A stretch of DNA of 64,000 nt from Verrucomicrobiota bacterium (lineage in GTDB: Bacteria > Verrucomicrobiota > Verrucomicrobiia > Limisphaerales > UBA8199): assembly GCA_003176045.1 (NCBI GenBank), contig PSRM01000346.1:40726-104725 (forward strand). The letters are read 5' to 3'. The position numbers and the translations under genes were made by a program. The notes beneath the pieces are model-generated. The model did not search any database. It saw only the letters and a list, made by a program, of their open reading frames with translations, and was not told where the DNA came from. The first letter of the stretch is position 1; each line of letters opens with the position of its first letter. Below, one piece after another: positions 8,417 to 15,993 of the stretch.

Positions 8417-9331
8417 TTAGCAGAAGTGCTTTTGATAAAGTTGGAATGCCCATGCTGACCGGCCTGGTAGGAAGGCCAGGAGCGATTCAGCGTTGCCCGG
8501 AAGGCTTTCGACAAGCTGCAGGTTATGTTCATAGCCGAGATACTCCTGGCGCATGTCGCGGACCAGGTCATGCACGTTGCGTTTCTGATAGACTGAGGCT
8601 TTGTTCCAAACAATTTGAGCGCCCTTTGCCTGCAAATAATAAGCCCCCCAGATGTCGTCCATACGGCCGATGTGGGGAAACATAAAGTAATCCTTGAGCA
8701 TCGCCGCACGGAGAAAGGTATTCTGCGAATTGAAAGGGCCTAATTTATTTGCGGCAATTGGGAACCGGCTTGGGTCGAAATCACATTCCGGCGCGTGTTC
8801 CATGCGGCAGATAGCGTCTATGTCCGGGTCCCCGTTCCAGAAATCCGCCTGGACGTCCACTCGCACGGTTTTTGTGTGCCGCCGATCGTATTTTCTTTTC
8901 GGCAAAAGCTGGATCGGATAGCCGCGATGCCAAAGCTTAGAGTGATTGGTGGCTCCTACGGGGTCGAAGGCAGGCAGATCGGTTTCATAATAAGTCACCT
9001 CGACCTCGCGGCCCACCAGCAAATCCTGGCCCCAACCATTCAAGGGGATATTGTCATCGTCCACGACCGCGACGATATCGGCTTTCATATCATTGGCCCA
9101 CAGCAGTCCGAAGTTGCGCCGTTGGATGCAATTCCAACCGATGGCATCTGAAAGCGCTGGGTCGTACGTCTCCTGCTCCTCGGGCGTTACGTAAACGCCA
9201 TGATCGAGATGGTAATCCCGGGGTGTCTTCTTATCTCCGATTACCACGAGGTCCCAATCCTTCATGGCTTGGAACGCTTCGATGGCTTCGGTGGGTGCAT
9301 TAATAGTTGTTGTAACGATGACTTTTTTCAT
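8417..9331 (-). CDS. STELLO-like glycosyltransferase (DUF288 family)
   Basis: A 304-residue protein whose start, KKVIVTTTINAPTEAIEAF, and the following WDLVVIGDKKTP, RRNFGLLWA and DIVAVVDDDNIP segments match the STELLO/DUF288 glycosyltransferase-like family. The DDDN stretch is the DXD-type metal and nucleotide-sugar site of a GT-A fold. The family is best known from plant Golgi proteins but occurs in bacterial polysaccharide loci. It sits between two GT4 genes with very short gaps, so it likely adds a sugar to the same glycan. Specificity cannot be read from the sequence. Confidence 0.75.
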   Translation of the reverse strand: MKKVIVTTTINAPTEAIEAFQAMKDWDLVVIGDKKTPRDYHLDHGVYVTPEEQETYDPALSDAIGWNCIQRRNFGLLWANDMKADIVAVVDDDNIPLNGWGQDLLVGREVEVTYYETDLPAFDPVGATNHSKLWHRGYPIQLLPKRKYDRRHTKTVRVDVQADFWNGDPDIDAICRMEHAPECDFDPSRFPIAANKLGPFNSQNTFLRAAMLKDYFMFPHIGRMDDIWGAYYLQAKGAQIVWNKASVYQKRNVHDLVRDMRQEYLGYEHNLQLVESLPGNAESLLAFLPGRSAWAFQLYQKHFC

Positions 9332-9334
9332 AAA

Positions 9335-10561
9335 TCAATTTACTAACGCGCTGACTTCACGGACCAGAATTTCCTGAAGGCGCTCGGGATTGAACAGGCC
9401 TCGGTGCAAGCGGGTTGCTTCGTCTGATAATCTTTGCCGAAGGGACTGATCGCTGGCGATGCGTCGCGCCGCTTCCATCAACGACTCGACGCCGCTTTGA
9501 TCCACTACAAGCGCGCCGCCATCCCGACGGGCGACTTTGACGGGAGTACAATAATCGGGCCCCCAGAGAATGATCGGTTTTCCATAGGCGCTGTAGTCGA
9601 GGAATTTCGTGGTGAAACTCGTTTGCATGAAGAGCCGGCTCTCGGACTCGAAGCTCATTACCACCAAAAGGCCATCGGCCCCCGCAAGGACTTGCGCTGC
9701 CTCTTCGGCAGGCTTGAAGCCCAGGTAAACTCCTCGAGCTTTCGCCAGTTCGAGCAAGCGCGGCGGCCAGTCCGCGTTCGGGCCAACGACTATCAGTTCA
9801 ATGTCCTGGTCTGCCTGCAGGCGCTCGATGACCGAGCAAAGCATCCGGCCATAGAAGTGCTCCACACAACCCACATACACCAAGCGGAACTTTCCGTTGC
9901 GCTGAACGCTGGCCCTTGGCAGCGCTTCATTGGTTTTATGTCGCCCCGGCATGGGATAAACCACGTGCGAGTTCGGGTGCGGCCCCAGCACTTCCTGCAT
10001 GCCATCGCTGGTACAGATGGCCAGATCGCAAGCAGAATAGAGGCGGCGGTAACGCGCGCTCAACAGAGGCCGTGTCCAACGATGCCCGCTGTAGCCGTCC
10101 ATAATTGGAAACCAATCCAGAAACAGGCCCGCCAACGGGAGTTTGAAGCGCTTCGCAGTCTGCCAGGCCAGGCCGCATACTGCATTATCGCCGACGGTCA
10201 GGATTACTTCCGGACGGAACTTACCGACAAGGCGGGCGATCTGCCCGTTGGGAAGGTTGGGCCAAACCAGCGTCCGAAAGTCCTTTGCCCAGCGATGGAA
10301 GCGAGTTCGGCGCAATCGTTCTATGGCGCTCGGCAACTGAAGCTGTTCGTGCGGCAACTCCTGGGTCACGTACGTGGCATCGGTAACGACGAGCAACTCG
10401 AACGGATTACGCTCGATTAAATGCCGGTGCATCACCAGCCTGATGCCACAGTGATTCTCCGGCGGCGCCAATGTGATGAACATGACGCGAGGCCGTGACT
10501 TCGCATTTTGCAGCTCGGTCATGCTTCGGCTAGGGGCGCGTTGCTCTGGAGCAGCTATCAT
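9335..10561 (-). CDS. GT4-like glycosyltransferase
   Basis: A 408-residue GT-B glycosyltransferase. The N-terminal domain has FITLAPPENHCGIRLVMHRHLI and GDNAVCGLAWQTAKRF. The C-terminal domain has LVYVGCVEHFYGRML, DLIVVGPNADWPP-like and FLDYSAYGKPIILWGPDY. It shares its layout with the glycosyltransferase at 7084-8301, suggesting gene duplication. It is separated by only 3 bp from the STELLO-like gene downstream. Confidence 0.8.
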   Translation of the reverse strand: MIAAPEQRAPSRSMTELQNAKSRPRVMFITLAPPENHCGIRLVMHRHLIERNPFELLVVTDATYVTQELPHEQLQLPSAIERLRRTRFHRWAKDFRTLVWPNLPNGQIARLVGKFRPEVILTVGDNAVCGLAWQTAKRFKLPLAGLFLDWFPIMDGYSGHRWTRPLLSARYRRLYSACDLAICTSDGMQEVLGPHPNSHVVYPMPGRHKTNEALPRASVQRNGKFRLVYVGCVEHFYGRMLCSVIERLQADQDIELIVVGPNADWPPRLLELAKARGVYLGFKPAEEAAQVLAGADGLLVVMSFESESRLFMQTSFTTKFLDYSAYGKPIILWGPDYCTPVKVARRDGGALVVDQSGVESLMEAARRIASDQSLRQRLSDEATRLHRGLFNPERLQEILVREVSALVN

Positions 10562-10587
10562 TTAGCAGAACCGCATTTCCCACTGAG

Positions 10588-11913
10588 CTATCTTGAAACT
10601 CCGGAACGCCGGGTGAGGGCACCCGGCCTGCACGAGAACTGGCCTGGACTTGTAGGCCGCGTGCTCTCACGCGGCGCGCCTCGATGACCAGAGCCCAAGA
10701 ACCTCCTAACAAATCCCTTGGCTTGAAACGAGCGAAGAAACAATCTGCCTTCGAAAGTCAATCCGTGGGAGCCGCAGAAGTGAAGGAAGTCCTTGCGCTC
10801 TTTTATGCTGGCAGGTGAGTGCCGAAACAGTGCGCGACACCGCCTCCGGTAATGCACGAACGCGGCTCGAAATGCAGCAATGTTTTCCTCGCTGAAATCA
10901 TATTCCCATCCGCTATGAGACCAGCCCACCTCTTTTTCCTGGACTTCGAGCAACAACTGCGCGTGCGCCTTGGCCAGCGTTTCCTCAGGTATCAGGCTAG
11001 GAAAAGCCTCAGCGAGCGCATCCATATAGAGGTCGAACGGCACACGGTAAAGGAACACCAAGTGAGTCGATCGGGCCGCGGAACTGCCGTCGCTCCCACT
11101 ATAGGTCAATGAACGAAGGCCAACTCCGAAATCAATAGCACAAATCCCAAGCTCCTTGGCCAGCTCGTAACATAGAATCTTGGCAGCGCCGCCCAGACAA
11201 AGAAAGAGCGTGTCAATCTTCCAGCGCAAGATTGCTTCCTTAAGGTCCTGCTTAATAGAGTCGAGATTTTCTCCAAGGTTCCGGCCATTGTCTCGGGGCC
11301 GCAAGAAGAACGGGGCGCAGTCAGGCTGCCAGTAATCTCTGGCACATTCCAAAAACCGCTCCCGCTTTAGCATCGCTTCGAGTAGGGGAGCCTCAGCTCC
11401 GCAAAAAAGAATTCGCCGACCGGCGCAGAACGAACGGAATTCGGCGTCGAGCCAGGTCGCTAGAATGTATGAGGTGGTCCGGTCGGGGTTCCGAAAAAGC
11501 GACTCTTTGCGGCGCACGCCCAGGGCATCTATGAGCGAATTGTCCTTCCAAAGCAGTTCGTGAAAATCCAGGTAGGTGGCCCCTTCCAGGGCGGCTCGCA
11601 GCCGACCCGCCTGGCAGGGCAGAAGCCCAGGCGAGCCAAACGGGCGCGTGCCGGATATCGGCGCCGGGGCGGGGACGGCCTCGTCCCCGCACTTGTTTGT
11701 GCAGCCCTCGAATTGCGGGGACGAGGCCGTCCCCGCCCCTTTCTGGAGTTGCTCATCGAGTAAATATCCCAAATCATAATCTCCCAGCCGCACGAAAGAA
11801 AAGGCCTGGCCACGACGCATCAACGACGTAAGCCTCCTGGCTTCGTCCACCCGTTCTTTTGGCATTGGGTCAGGCTTCGGACCCAACGCGGCGCGATACT
11901 CAGTGGTGTCCAT
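10588..11913 (-). CDS. GT-D fold glycosyltransferase (DUF1792-like) with repeat insertion
   Basis: A 441-residue protein with GT-D family landmarks: FSFVRLGDYDLGYLL near the N-terminus (the GT-D enzymes use a DXE/D site here), GRRILFCGAEAPLLEAML, and LFLCLGGAAKILCYELAKELG followed by CAIDFG. Residues about 53-85 are an insertion encoded by a pair of inverted GGGGACGAGGCCGTCCCC-type repeats (11661-11739). The last about 30 residues, rich in Arg/Pro/Ser, come from two hairpin repeats at 10608-10674. It overlaps the start of the pyruvyltransferase gene's end by 14 bp. It probably transfers glucose or a related sugar to the growing glycan. Confidence 0.72.
   Translation of the reverse strand: MDTTEYRAALGPKPDPMPKERVDEARRLTSLMRRGQAFSFVRLGDYDLGYLLDEQLQKGAGTASSPQFEGCTNKCGDEAVPAPAPISGTRPFGSPGLLPCQAGRLRAALEGATYLDFHELLWKDNSLIDALGVRRKESLFRNPDRTTSYILATWLDAEFRSFCAGRRILFCGAEAPLLEAMLKRERFLECARDYWQPDCAPFFLRPRDNGRNLGENLDSIKQDLKEAILRWKIDTLFLCLGGAAKILCYELAKELGICAIDFGVGLRSLTYSGSDGSSAARSTHLVFLYRVPFDLYMDALAEAFPSLIPEETLAKAHAQLLLEVQEKEVGWSHSGWEYDFSEENIAAFRAAFVHYRRRCRALFRHSPASIKERKDFLHFCGSHGLTFEGRLFLRSFQAKGFVRRFLGSGHRGAPRESTRPTSPGQFSCRPGALTRRSGVSR
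10608..10674. repeat. Two hairpin repeats forming a gene tail
   Basis: Two short palindromes, gccgggtgagggcacccggc (10609-10628) and ggccgcgtgctctcacgcggc (around 10652-10672), sit at the 3' end of the GT-D gene. They encode its final residues and end just before the stop. Confidence 0.7.
11661..11739. repeat. Paired GGGGACGAGGCCGTCCCC repeats inside the GT-D gene
   Basis: Two copies of a palindromic unit (11661-11690 and 11715-11739) lie in opposite orientation with a 24-bp spacer and keep the reading frame open. The same unit occurs at 26204-26229 and at 52007-52033, where it forms the end of an ABC permease gene. Confidence 0.8.
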
Positions 11914-12796
11914 TACAGCACCTGGCCAGCAGTCTAACGCCGCGGTTCACGAAAGAGCGCCGCAAACGCCGGAATCGGCTGGAACGGCGCTGACGCACCT
12001 CGCCCAAAATCTGCGGCAGGCGCTTGAAGATGCGCTCCAGCTCTGCCTTGATTTCGCAGACATTGTCCGGCGGGCTTTTGGCGGCATTGCGTATGTCTTT
12101 CATCGAGCAGTTGGATGTTGGCTCAAACCAATGCGGCGTGCGACCATAAGCAGAGTAGTAATCTTGAAACTTAAACCCCGAGCCAAGCACGGCATCGCTC
12201 AACCGGAGCCACACGTTCGGTATGCCGAGCGAATCCGCAACGACCAATCCGTGCAAAGAAGAAGAGGCAATGACCTCACATTCAGAAATCTGCTCGAACA
12301 CTTTTGCCGGCGTGCAGGTAACATCCACAACCAGAACGTTTTTTGAATCCTGGGACGCCAACTGCCGGATGATAGGCGCTTGCGCATCCACGTAATGCGG
12401 AACAAGACCCAGCGCAAACCGCGGTTCGCTCCGTTGATAAATTCGGTCAGCTAAAAGCCCAGGATCTCCCAGCACCGGGCCCCAGCGCCTGCCAGTGCGC
12501 TCGCGGCTTAGCTTCCCCCGAACCGCATGCACGGCGGCCTGAAAAAAGGGATTCCAGCACGTGTCGCTTAAAAAACCGGCTCCAAGAATCGCCCCATCGA
12601 ACTGGCTGTCCACGAACCCCAAAATGCTTCCCACACCAACGAGTTCGGCCTGGTCAGGCTTGCTCGGCTCGCACGGGACTCCGTAATGGAAGAATAAATC
12701 CCGGTTAAGCTGGTCCCCAAAATTGGGGATGTCCATGAGGAACAGTTTTCCAGGTGGTTTAACGCTCAGGGCGCTTGAAGGCGGGACGGCCACCAT
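11900..12796 (-). CDS. Polysaccharide pyruvyl transferase family protein
   Basis: Predicted to transfer pyruvate from PEP, or to act as a related CsaB/WcaK-type enzyme, on a sugar of the polysaccharide. Visible family marks are LMDIPNFGDQLNRDLFFHYG at the N-terminus (the NFGD glycine-rich motif), GAGFLSD, and CEVIASSSLHGLVVADSLGIPNVWL near the C-terminus, the SxxHGxxxA motif typical of this family. An open frame continues 51 codons upstream but runs through the repeat at 12808-12899, so the ATG at 12796 is preferred (298 residues). Confidence 0.75.
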   Translation of the reverse strand: MVAVPPSSALSVKPPGKLFLMDIPNFGDQLNRDLFFHYGVPCEPSKPDQAELVGVGSILGFVDSQFDGAILGAGFLSDTCWNPFFQAAVHAVRGKLSRERTGRRWGPVLGDPGLLADRIYQRSEPRFALGLVPHYVDAQAPIIRQLASQDSKNVLVVDVTCTPAKVFEQISECEVIASSSLHGLVVADSLGIPNVWLRLSDAVLGSGFKFQDYYSAYGRTPHWFEPTSNCSMKDIRNAAKSPPDNVCEIKAELERIFKRLPQILGEVRQRRSSRFRRLRRSFVNRGVRLLARCCNGHH

Positions 12797-12807
12797 GTCT
12801 TTAATAA

Positions 12808-12899
12808 CCCGAAGCCCGAAAACCGAAGCCCGAAAACCTTGGCAGAAAGCAAGGCATCTTATCCACTGTTCGGACTCCGGACTTCGGACTTCGGATTTC
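12808..12899. repeat. CCGAAGCCCGAAA / TTCGGACTTCGGA inverted repeat
   Basis: Tandem CCCGAAA-like units (12808-12837) face CTTCGGA-like units (12870-12899). The element spans the methyltransferase 3' end and the pyruvyltransferase 5' region. It belongs to the same family as the repeats at 48686-48781 and 59500-59578. Confidence 0.8.
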
Positions 12900-13509
12900 T
12901 GATCTCGTATATTCTCTGAGCACAACCTTTCCCGTGAACGATCTTCCATTGCAACCCAACCTGTTCAAAAATCGCGTGCAACTCCGTTTCTGTGAAGTGA
13001 TTGACCCAGTTCGAAACGAGCCTCGTCCATTTGGAATCCCCCTTACGGAACGGATGGTAGGAGAGGAGAGTGATCGAACCCAACGATGTCACTTGCTGCA
13101 AGAATTCCTGTGGAGCCCGCATATATTCGAAGATGCCGCTACACACAACATAATCGAAGTGTTTTGAGAGTCTCGGAAAGATGCCCGCATTGAAATCGCA
13201 AAGGACCACTTCGGGCGTGCTCTTCACCAAATCGCACGGTTGATAAAGACAGCGCTCCTTAAGATGTCCCTTCAAGGATTGAGCGCCACAGCCGATGTCC
13301 AGCACCGAGCTGCCTGCGGGAATCAGGCCAGCAATCGTGACATTGCGGTCGTCCCAGGGAGGAGCCCCCGCCCGCGCCACCCGCTCCCACCGGCGCCGGT
13401 GAGTGCGCACCAACAGCGTGGTACATCCCGACGCAAGCGCGTTGAGTTTGCGGCGGGTTATACTAACTATTTTCTTTACGGCCATTGTCGGAAACCCGAT
13501 GCTGCGCAA
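12859..13509 (-). CDS. Class I SAM-dependent methyltransferase
   Basis: A 216-residue methyltransferase with motif I SSVLDIGCGAQSLKGHL, the acidic ribose-binding LYQPCDLV, and a motif around HFDYVVCSGIFEYM. It is probably a sugar O- or C-methyltransferase for the polysaccharide. The last 15 residues (from YEIRNPK on) are encoded by the inverted repeat at 12808-12899, so the native C-terminus has been replaced or extended. The start may be the ATG at 13485 (MAVKKIV). Confidence 0.78.
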   Translation of the reverse strand: MRSIGFPTMAVKKIVSITRRKLNALASGCTTLLVRTHRRRWERVARAGAPPWDDRNVTIAGLIPAGSSVLDIGCGAQSLKGHLKERCLYQPCDLVKSTPEVVLCDFNAGIFPRLSKHFDYVVCSGIFEYMRAPQEFLQQVTSLGSITLLSYHPFRKGDSKWTRLVSNWVNHFTETELHAIFEQVGLQWKIVHGKGCAQRIYEIRNPKSEVRSPNSG

Positions 13510-13534
13510 TTTATTCCGAGAGGCTTGGCGTGGC

Positions 13535-13630
13535 GGAGCTTTTGGAGTGCGCCAGTCCTCTGGCGCTTTGGATCCTCACCCCGCAAAAGCCAAAGCGGCA
13601 GAGGGCCGCCGCACTCCAAGACGCTTCGCG
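13535..13630. repeat. ~95-bp imperfect palindromic element, copy 1
   Basis: The element begins cttttggagtgcgccagtcc, with a hairpin cgccagtcctctggcg, and ends ccgccgcactccaagacgc after a second hairpin-prone aaagcggcagaggg segment. The whole element is a long imperfect palindrome. Near-identical copies lie at 42080-42180 and 63838-63935. It fills the gap 13510-13694, in which no gene is seen. Confidence 0.8.
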
Positions 13631-13694
13631 TGTGCGGAACGTATGGAATGATCCACGTCCCTGGAAGCCTTTAAGCATCTGCCGAGCACGCGTG

Positions 13695-15083
13695 TCACTC
13701 GCCCTCCGCTCCTGCAATCTCCCATCTGAGATCCGGGCAAATAAAGCCCATTCGTCCGTCGGCCCGCGAGTCGAGCACACCTGCCTGGGGTTCGACTGAA
13801 AACGAAACGACATTGTCGCAGACAAAATTTGCCGGGCCTCCCAGGATATCTGAACCTACGGAAACCGAATAGTGGCCAGGGTTCAAAAACCGATCCGGAA
13901 TTCGGCAGCGACTCTTATATACGCCTGGCGCGCGGACTTCTGACGCCTGGCCGTTGCGAGTCATGTCACGATCTGTGCTCGTGAAGATTACGGTGCCATC
14001 CGCGCTTGAAAGCCGAAAACCGACTCGGAGGCCCGGAGCAGGCTTGAGCAGGCGGTACGTGATATCAATTTGAATCGCAGAATGAAACGCAAAGCTCGGA
14101 CTGGAGTTGCTATCTGCTGCTTTCACGCTCACTCCCAGGAGTTGAATGAGATGGTTTCCGGCTTGCGGCTCTCCTGCCCCGTTCCCGAATTGTGACTGAA
14201 GCTGTTGATTGAGGCCAAGGTACTGCGAAACGATCCTCGCCGTCTCGCCGGAAAACGCCACTTCACCCCGATCCAGCAGATACGCCCTCTGGCACAAACG
14301 CGAAACAGCAGGCATGTTATGGCTCACAAAAAGCACCGTGCGACCTTCCCGGGCTGCCACACTCTCCATCTTGCCCAGGCATTTCCTTTGAAACTCGGCA
14401 TCTCCCACAGCCAGCACTTCATCCACGATGAGTATCTCCGGCTCCAGGTGCGCCGCCACGGCGAACGCGAGGCGGACATACATTCCAGAGGAGTAGCGCT
14501 TTACGGGTGTGTCCAGAAACTTTTCGATTTCGGCGAACGCGACAATTTCATCGAACTTTTTCCGTATCTCAGCGCGGCTCATGCCGAGAATCGCGCCGTT
14601 CAGAAAAACATTTTCCCTCCCTGTGAGTTCGGGATGAAAACCCGTTCCGACTTCCAGCAGGCTTGCCACCCGACCCTTGATACGCACCCGCCCCTCGGTA
14701 GGCTCCGTGATGCGACTGAGGATCTTAAGCAGCGTGCTCTTCCCCGCCCCGTTCCGGCCAATAATACCGATGACTTCGCCTTGCTTTACCTCGAAGCTAA
14801 CGTTCTTCAGCGCCCAGAAATCCTCATGGGCAGGACGACTGACCACCGAGGACGGACCACTGACCGCTGACCACTGACCACTGACCTGCGAACTGCGGCC
14901 CGGTTGACCGTTTTGCTTCGCGTCAGCGACGGAGTGTCCGTTTCGCAGGGAATTGAAAGTCCGAAACGGCGCCGTGACCCAGCGATTGAGGACGTGGCGC
15001 AAGCCGTCCCGCGGGCCTGCCTGCTGGTGGCGGATGCAGTACTTCTTCCCCAGGCTTTCGACGGTTATGATAGTGGGAGGCAC
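13695..15083 (-). CDS. wzt: Polysaccharide ABC transporter ATP-binding protein (Wzt-like)
   Basis: A 462-residue ATPase that powers export of a finished polysaccharide through Wzm. It shows Walker [13 protein letters not shown], the signature [17 protein letters not shown], Walker [14 protein letters not shown] and the switch histidine in LFVSHNM. A C-terminal domain of about 150 residues resembles the Wzt carbohydrate-binding domain that selects the chain end. Between the first strand and Walker A, residues about 60-84 are a Ser/Val/Gln-rich insertion encoded by CTGACCA-type repeats (14836-14887). The permease gene is not adjacent but lies 2.5 kb upstream. Confidence 0.88.
   Translation of the reverse strand: MPPTIITVESLGKKYCIRHQQAGPRDGLRHVLNRWVTAPFRTFNSLRNGHSVADAKQNGQPGRSSQVSGQWSAVSGPSSVVSRPAHEDFWALKNVSFEVKQGEVIGIIGRNGAGKSTLLKILSRITEPTEGRVRIKGRVASLLEVGTGFHPELTGRENVFLNGAILGMSRAEIRKKFDEIVAFAEIEKFLDTPVKRYSSGMYVRLAFAVAAHLEPEILIVDEVLAVGDAEFQRKCLGKMESVAAREGRTVLFVSHNMPAVSRLCQRAYLLDRGEVAFSGETARIVSQYLGLNQQLQSQFGNGAGEPQAGNHLIQLLGVSVKAADSNSSPSFAFHSAIQIDITYRLLKPAPGLRVGFRLSSADGTVIFTSTDRDMTRNGQASEVRAPGVYKSRCRIPDRFLNPGHYSVSVGSDILGGPANFVCDNVVSFSVEPQAGVLDSRADGRMGFICPDLRWEIAGAEGE
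14836..14887. repeat. Tandem CTGACCA repeats inside wzt
   Basis: About six degenerate copies of (AC)TGACC(AC) lie in frame and encode a [14 protein letters not shown] peptide. A related GGACTACGGACCAGTGAC tract lies at 20789-20819 and GAGGACAGTGGACAG at 62660-62700. Confidence 0.75.
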
Positions 15084-15122
15084 GGAATGGAAGATGGGAG
15101 ATGGCGAGGCTCTGCGACCGGA

Positions 15123-15335
15123 TCAGTTCTTCCGCAGATACTCCTTGCAGCGCGTGACCATCTCGAACCGGAACCCGTCGTAGGCTACTCCTCTACCTTC
15201 GCGTTCGTAGGGCATTTCCAGGCGTGCAAAGAATTTTCGACGGGCTTGCAAACGATCTTTCGAGGTTCTCTCGAACGCGTTAGCGAATCGGTCGTAGATC
15301 TCAGCAAGCCCAGCAATGTCGTCGCCTCCAATCAT
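15123..15335 (-). CDS. Small hypothetical protein
   Basis: A 70-residue acidic/basic helical protein without a recognised domain. It contains IYDRFANAFERTSKDRLQARRKFFARLE. Its start overlaps the stop of the next upstream small gene by 4 bp (15332-15335), the best evidence that it is translated. It lies just upstream of wzt, but nothing in it indicates a polysaccharide role. Confidence 0.55.
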   Translation of the reverse strand: MIGGDDIAGLAEIYDRFANAFERTSKDRLQARRKFFARLEMPYEREGRGVAYDGFRFEMVTRCKEYLRKN

Positions 15336-15682
15336 GGAGGCGAGTGTAGCGCGCGCAATTCCTCAGCTGAGGCTCGAATATCAAGGATATGATCGTACGT
15401 TGGGGTCAGAAGTGAGTATTGCTCGGACAACCGCAAAATCCCACCCGCGAAGGCATCGCAGGTTTTGACCAAATTGTTCCAAAGAGTCGTGGTGGCTGCG
15501 ATATCAGGCTCGCGGCGAGCCATTGCAGCGGTGAGCGAATAGATCTGCTCCAATTGTGACTCCAATCTGAACGCCTCCCCCTCGATCTTCTGGCGGTCAT
15601 CTCCCGCCGTGCTGATGCGCTCCTCGAATTCTTTCAAGGCGCCTTCTTTAATCGTGTCCAGATCGGATAACTCGAGCGTCAT
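15332..15682 (-). CDS. Small hypothetical coiled-coil protein
   Basis: A 116-residue largely helical protein (for example KEGALKEFEERISTAGDDRQKIEGEAFRLESQLEQ), with coiled-coil character and no signal peptide. No family recognised. It is coupled to the 70-residue gene by a 4-bp overlap and follows the 68-residue gene by 9 bp, so the three form a small operon wedged in the polysaccharide locus. Confidence 0.6.
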   Translation of the reverse strand: MTLELSDLDTIKEGALKEFEERISTAGDDRQKIEGEAFRLESQLEQIYSLTAAMARREPDIAATTTLWNNLVKTCDAFAGGILRLSEQYSLLTPTYDHILDIRASAEELRALHSPP

Positions 15683-15691
15683 ATCACTAAA

Positions 15692-15898
15692 TCACTGCCT
15701 CTGAATGACTTCAGCAATGTTTTCCGAATCGAGCATTGCCCATTCGGAATCGCCGAAAAAAAAGATAACCCGATAATCCCTCGGCGCACCAAGGTTTCTC
15801 GGTTCGTTGAATGTGTACTGTGCGCCGTTTGTGAGGCGCACCGTAAAGGGCCGGAAGGGTTGACGTTCGGCGATATCCTTGATATCGGCTGCTTTCAT
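15692..15898 (-). CDS. Small conserved-type hypothetical protein
   Basis: A 68-residue protein beginning MKAADIKDIAERQPFRPFTVRL and containing GDSEWAMLDSENIAEV. From memory, short proteins with the RPFRPF..RLTNG layout are frequent in Verrucomicrobiota and Planctomycetota as single small beta-rich domains, often near PIN or toxin-like genes. The function is unknown. It is the first gene of the three-gene small operon. Confidence 0.6.
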   Translation of the reverse strand: MKAADIKDIAERQPFRPFTVRLTNGAQYTFNEPRNLGAPRDYRVIFFFGDSEWAMLDSENIAEVIQRQ

Positions 15899-15993
15899 AA
15901 TCTAAACACTAGGCTCGTGATCCCTTAGAGGCAACTGGATTGCTTGGTATCTTTGTAGTTTCCGCGTGCGTCGCCGTTAGCGGACGGGTCTCA

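Noticed and set aside
9434..10420. A 328-codon open frame on the plus strand
   Set aside because: It lies wholly opposite the GT4 gene at 9335-10561, which has clear family motifs. The plus-strand translation has no recognisable domain and follows codon-complement composition.
14205..14870. A 221-codon plus-strand frame opposite wzt
   Set aside because: The antisense strand carries intact Walker and signature motifs. This frame shows none and also runs through the repeat.
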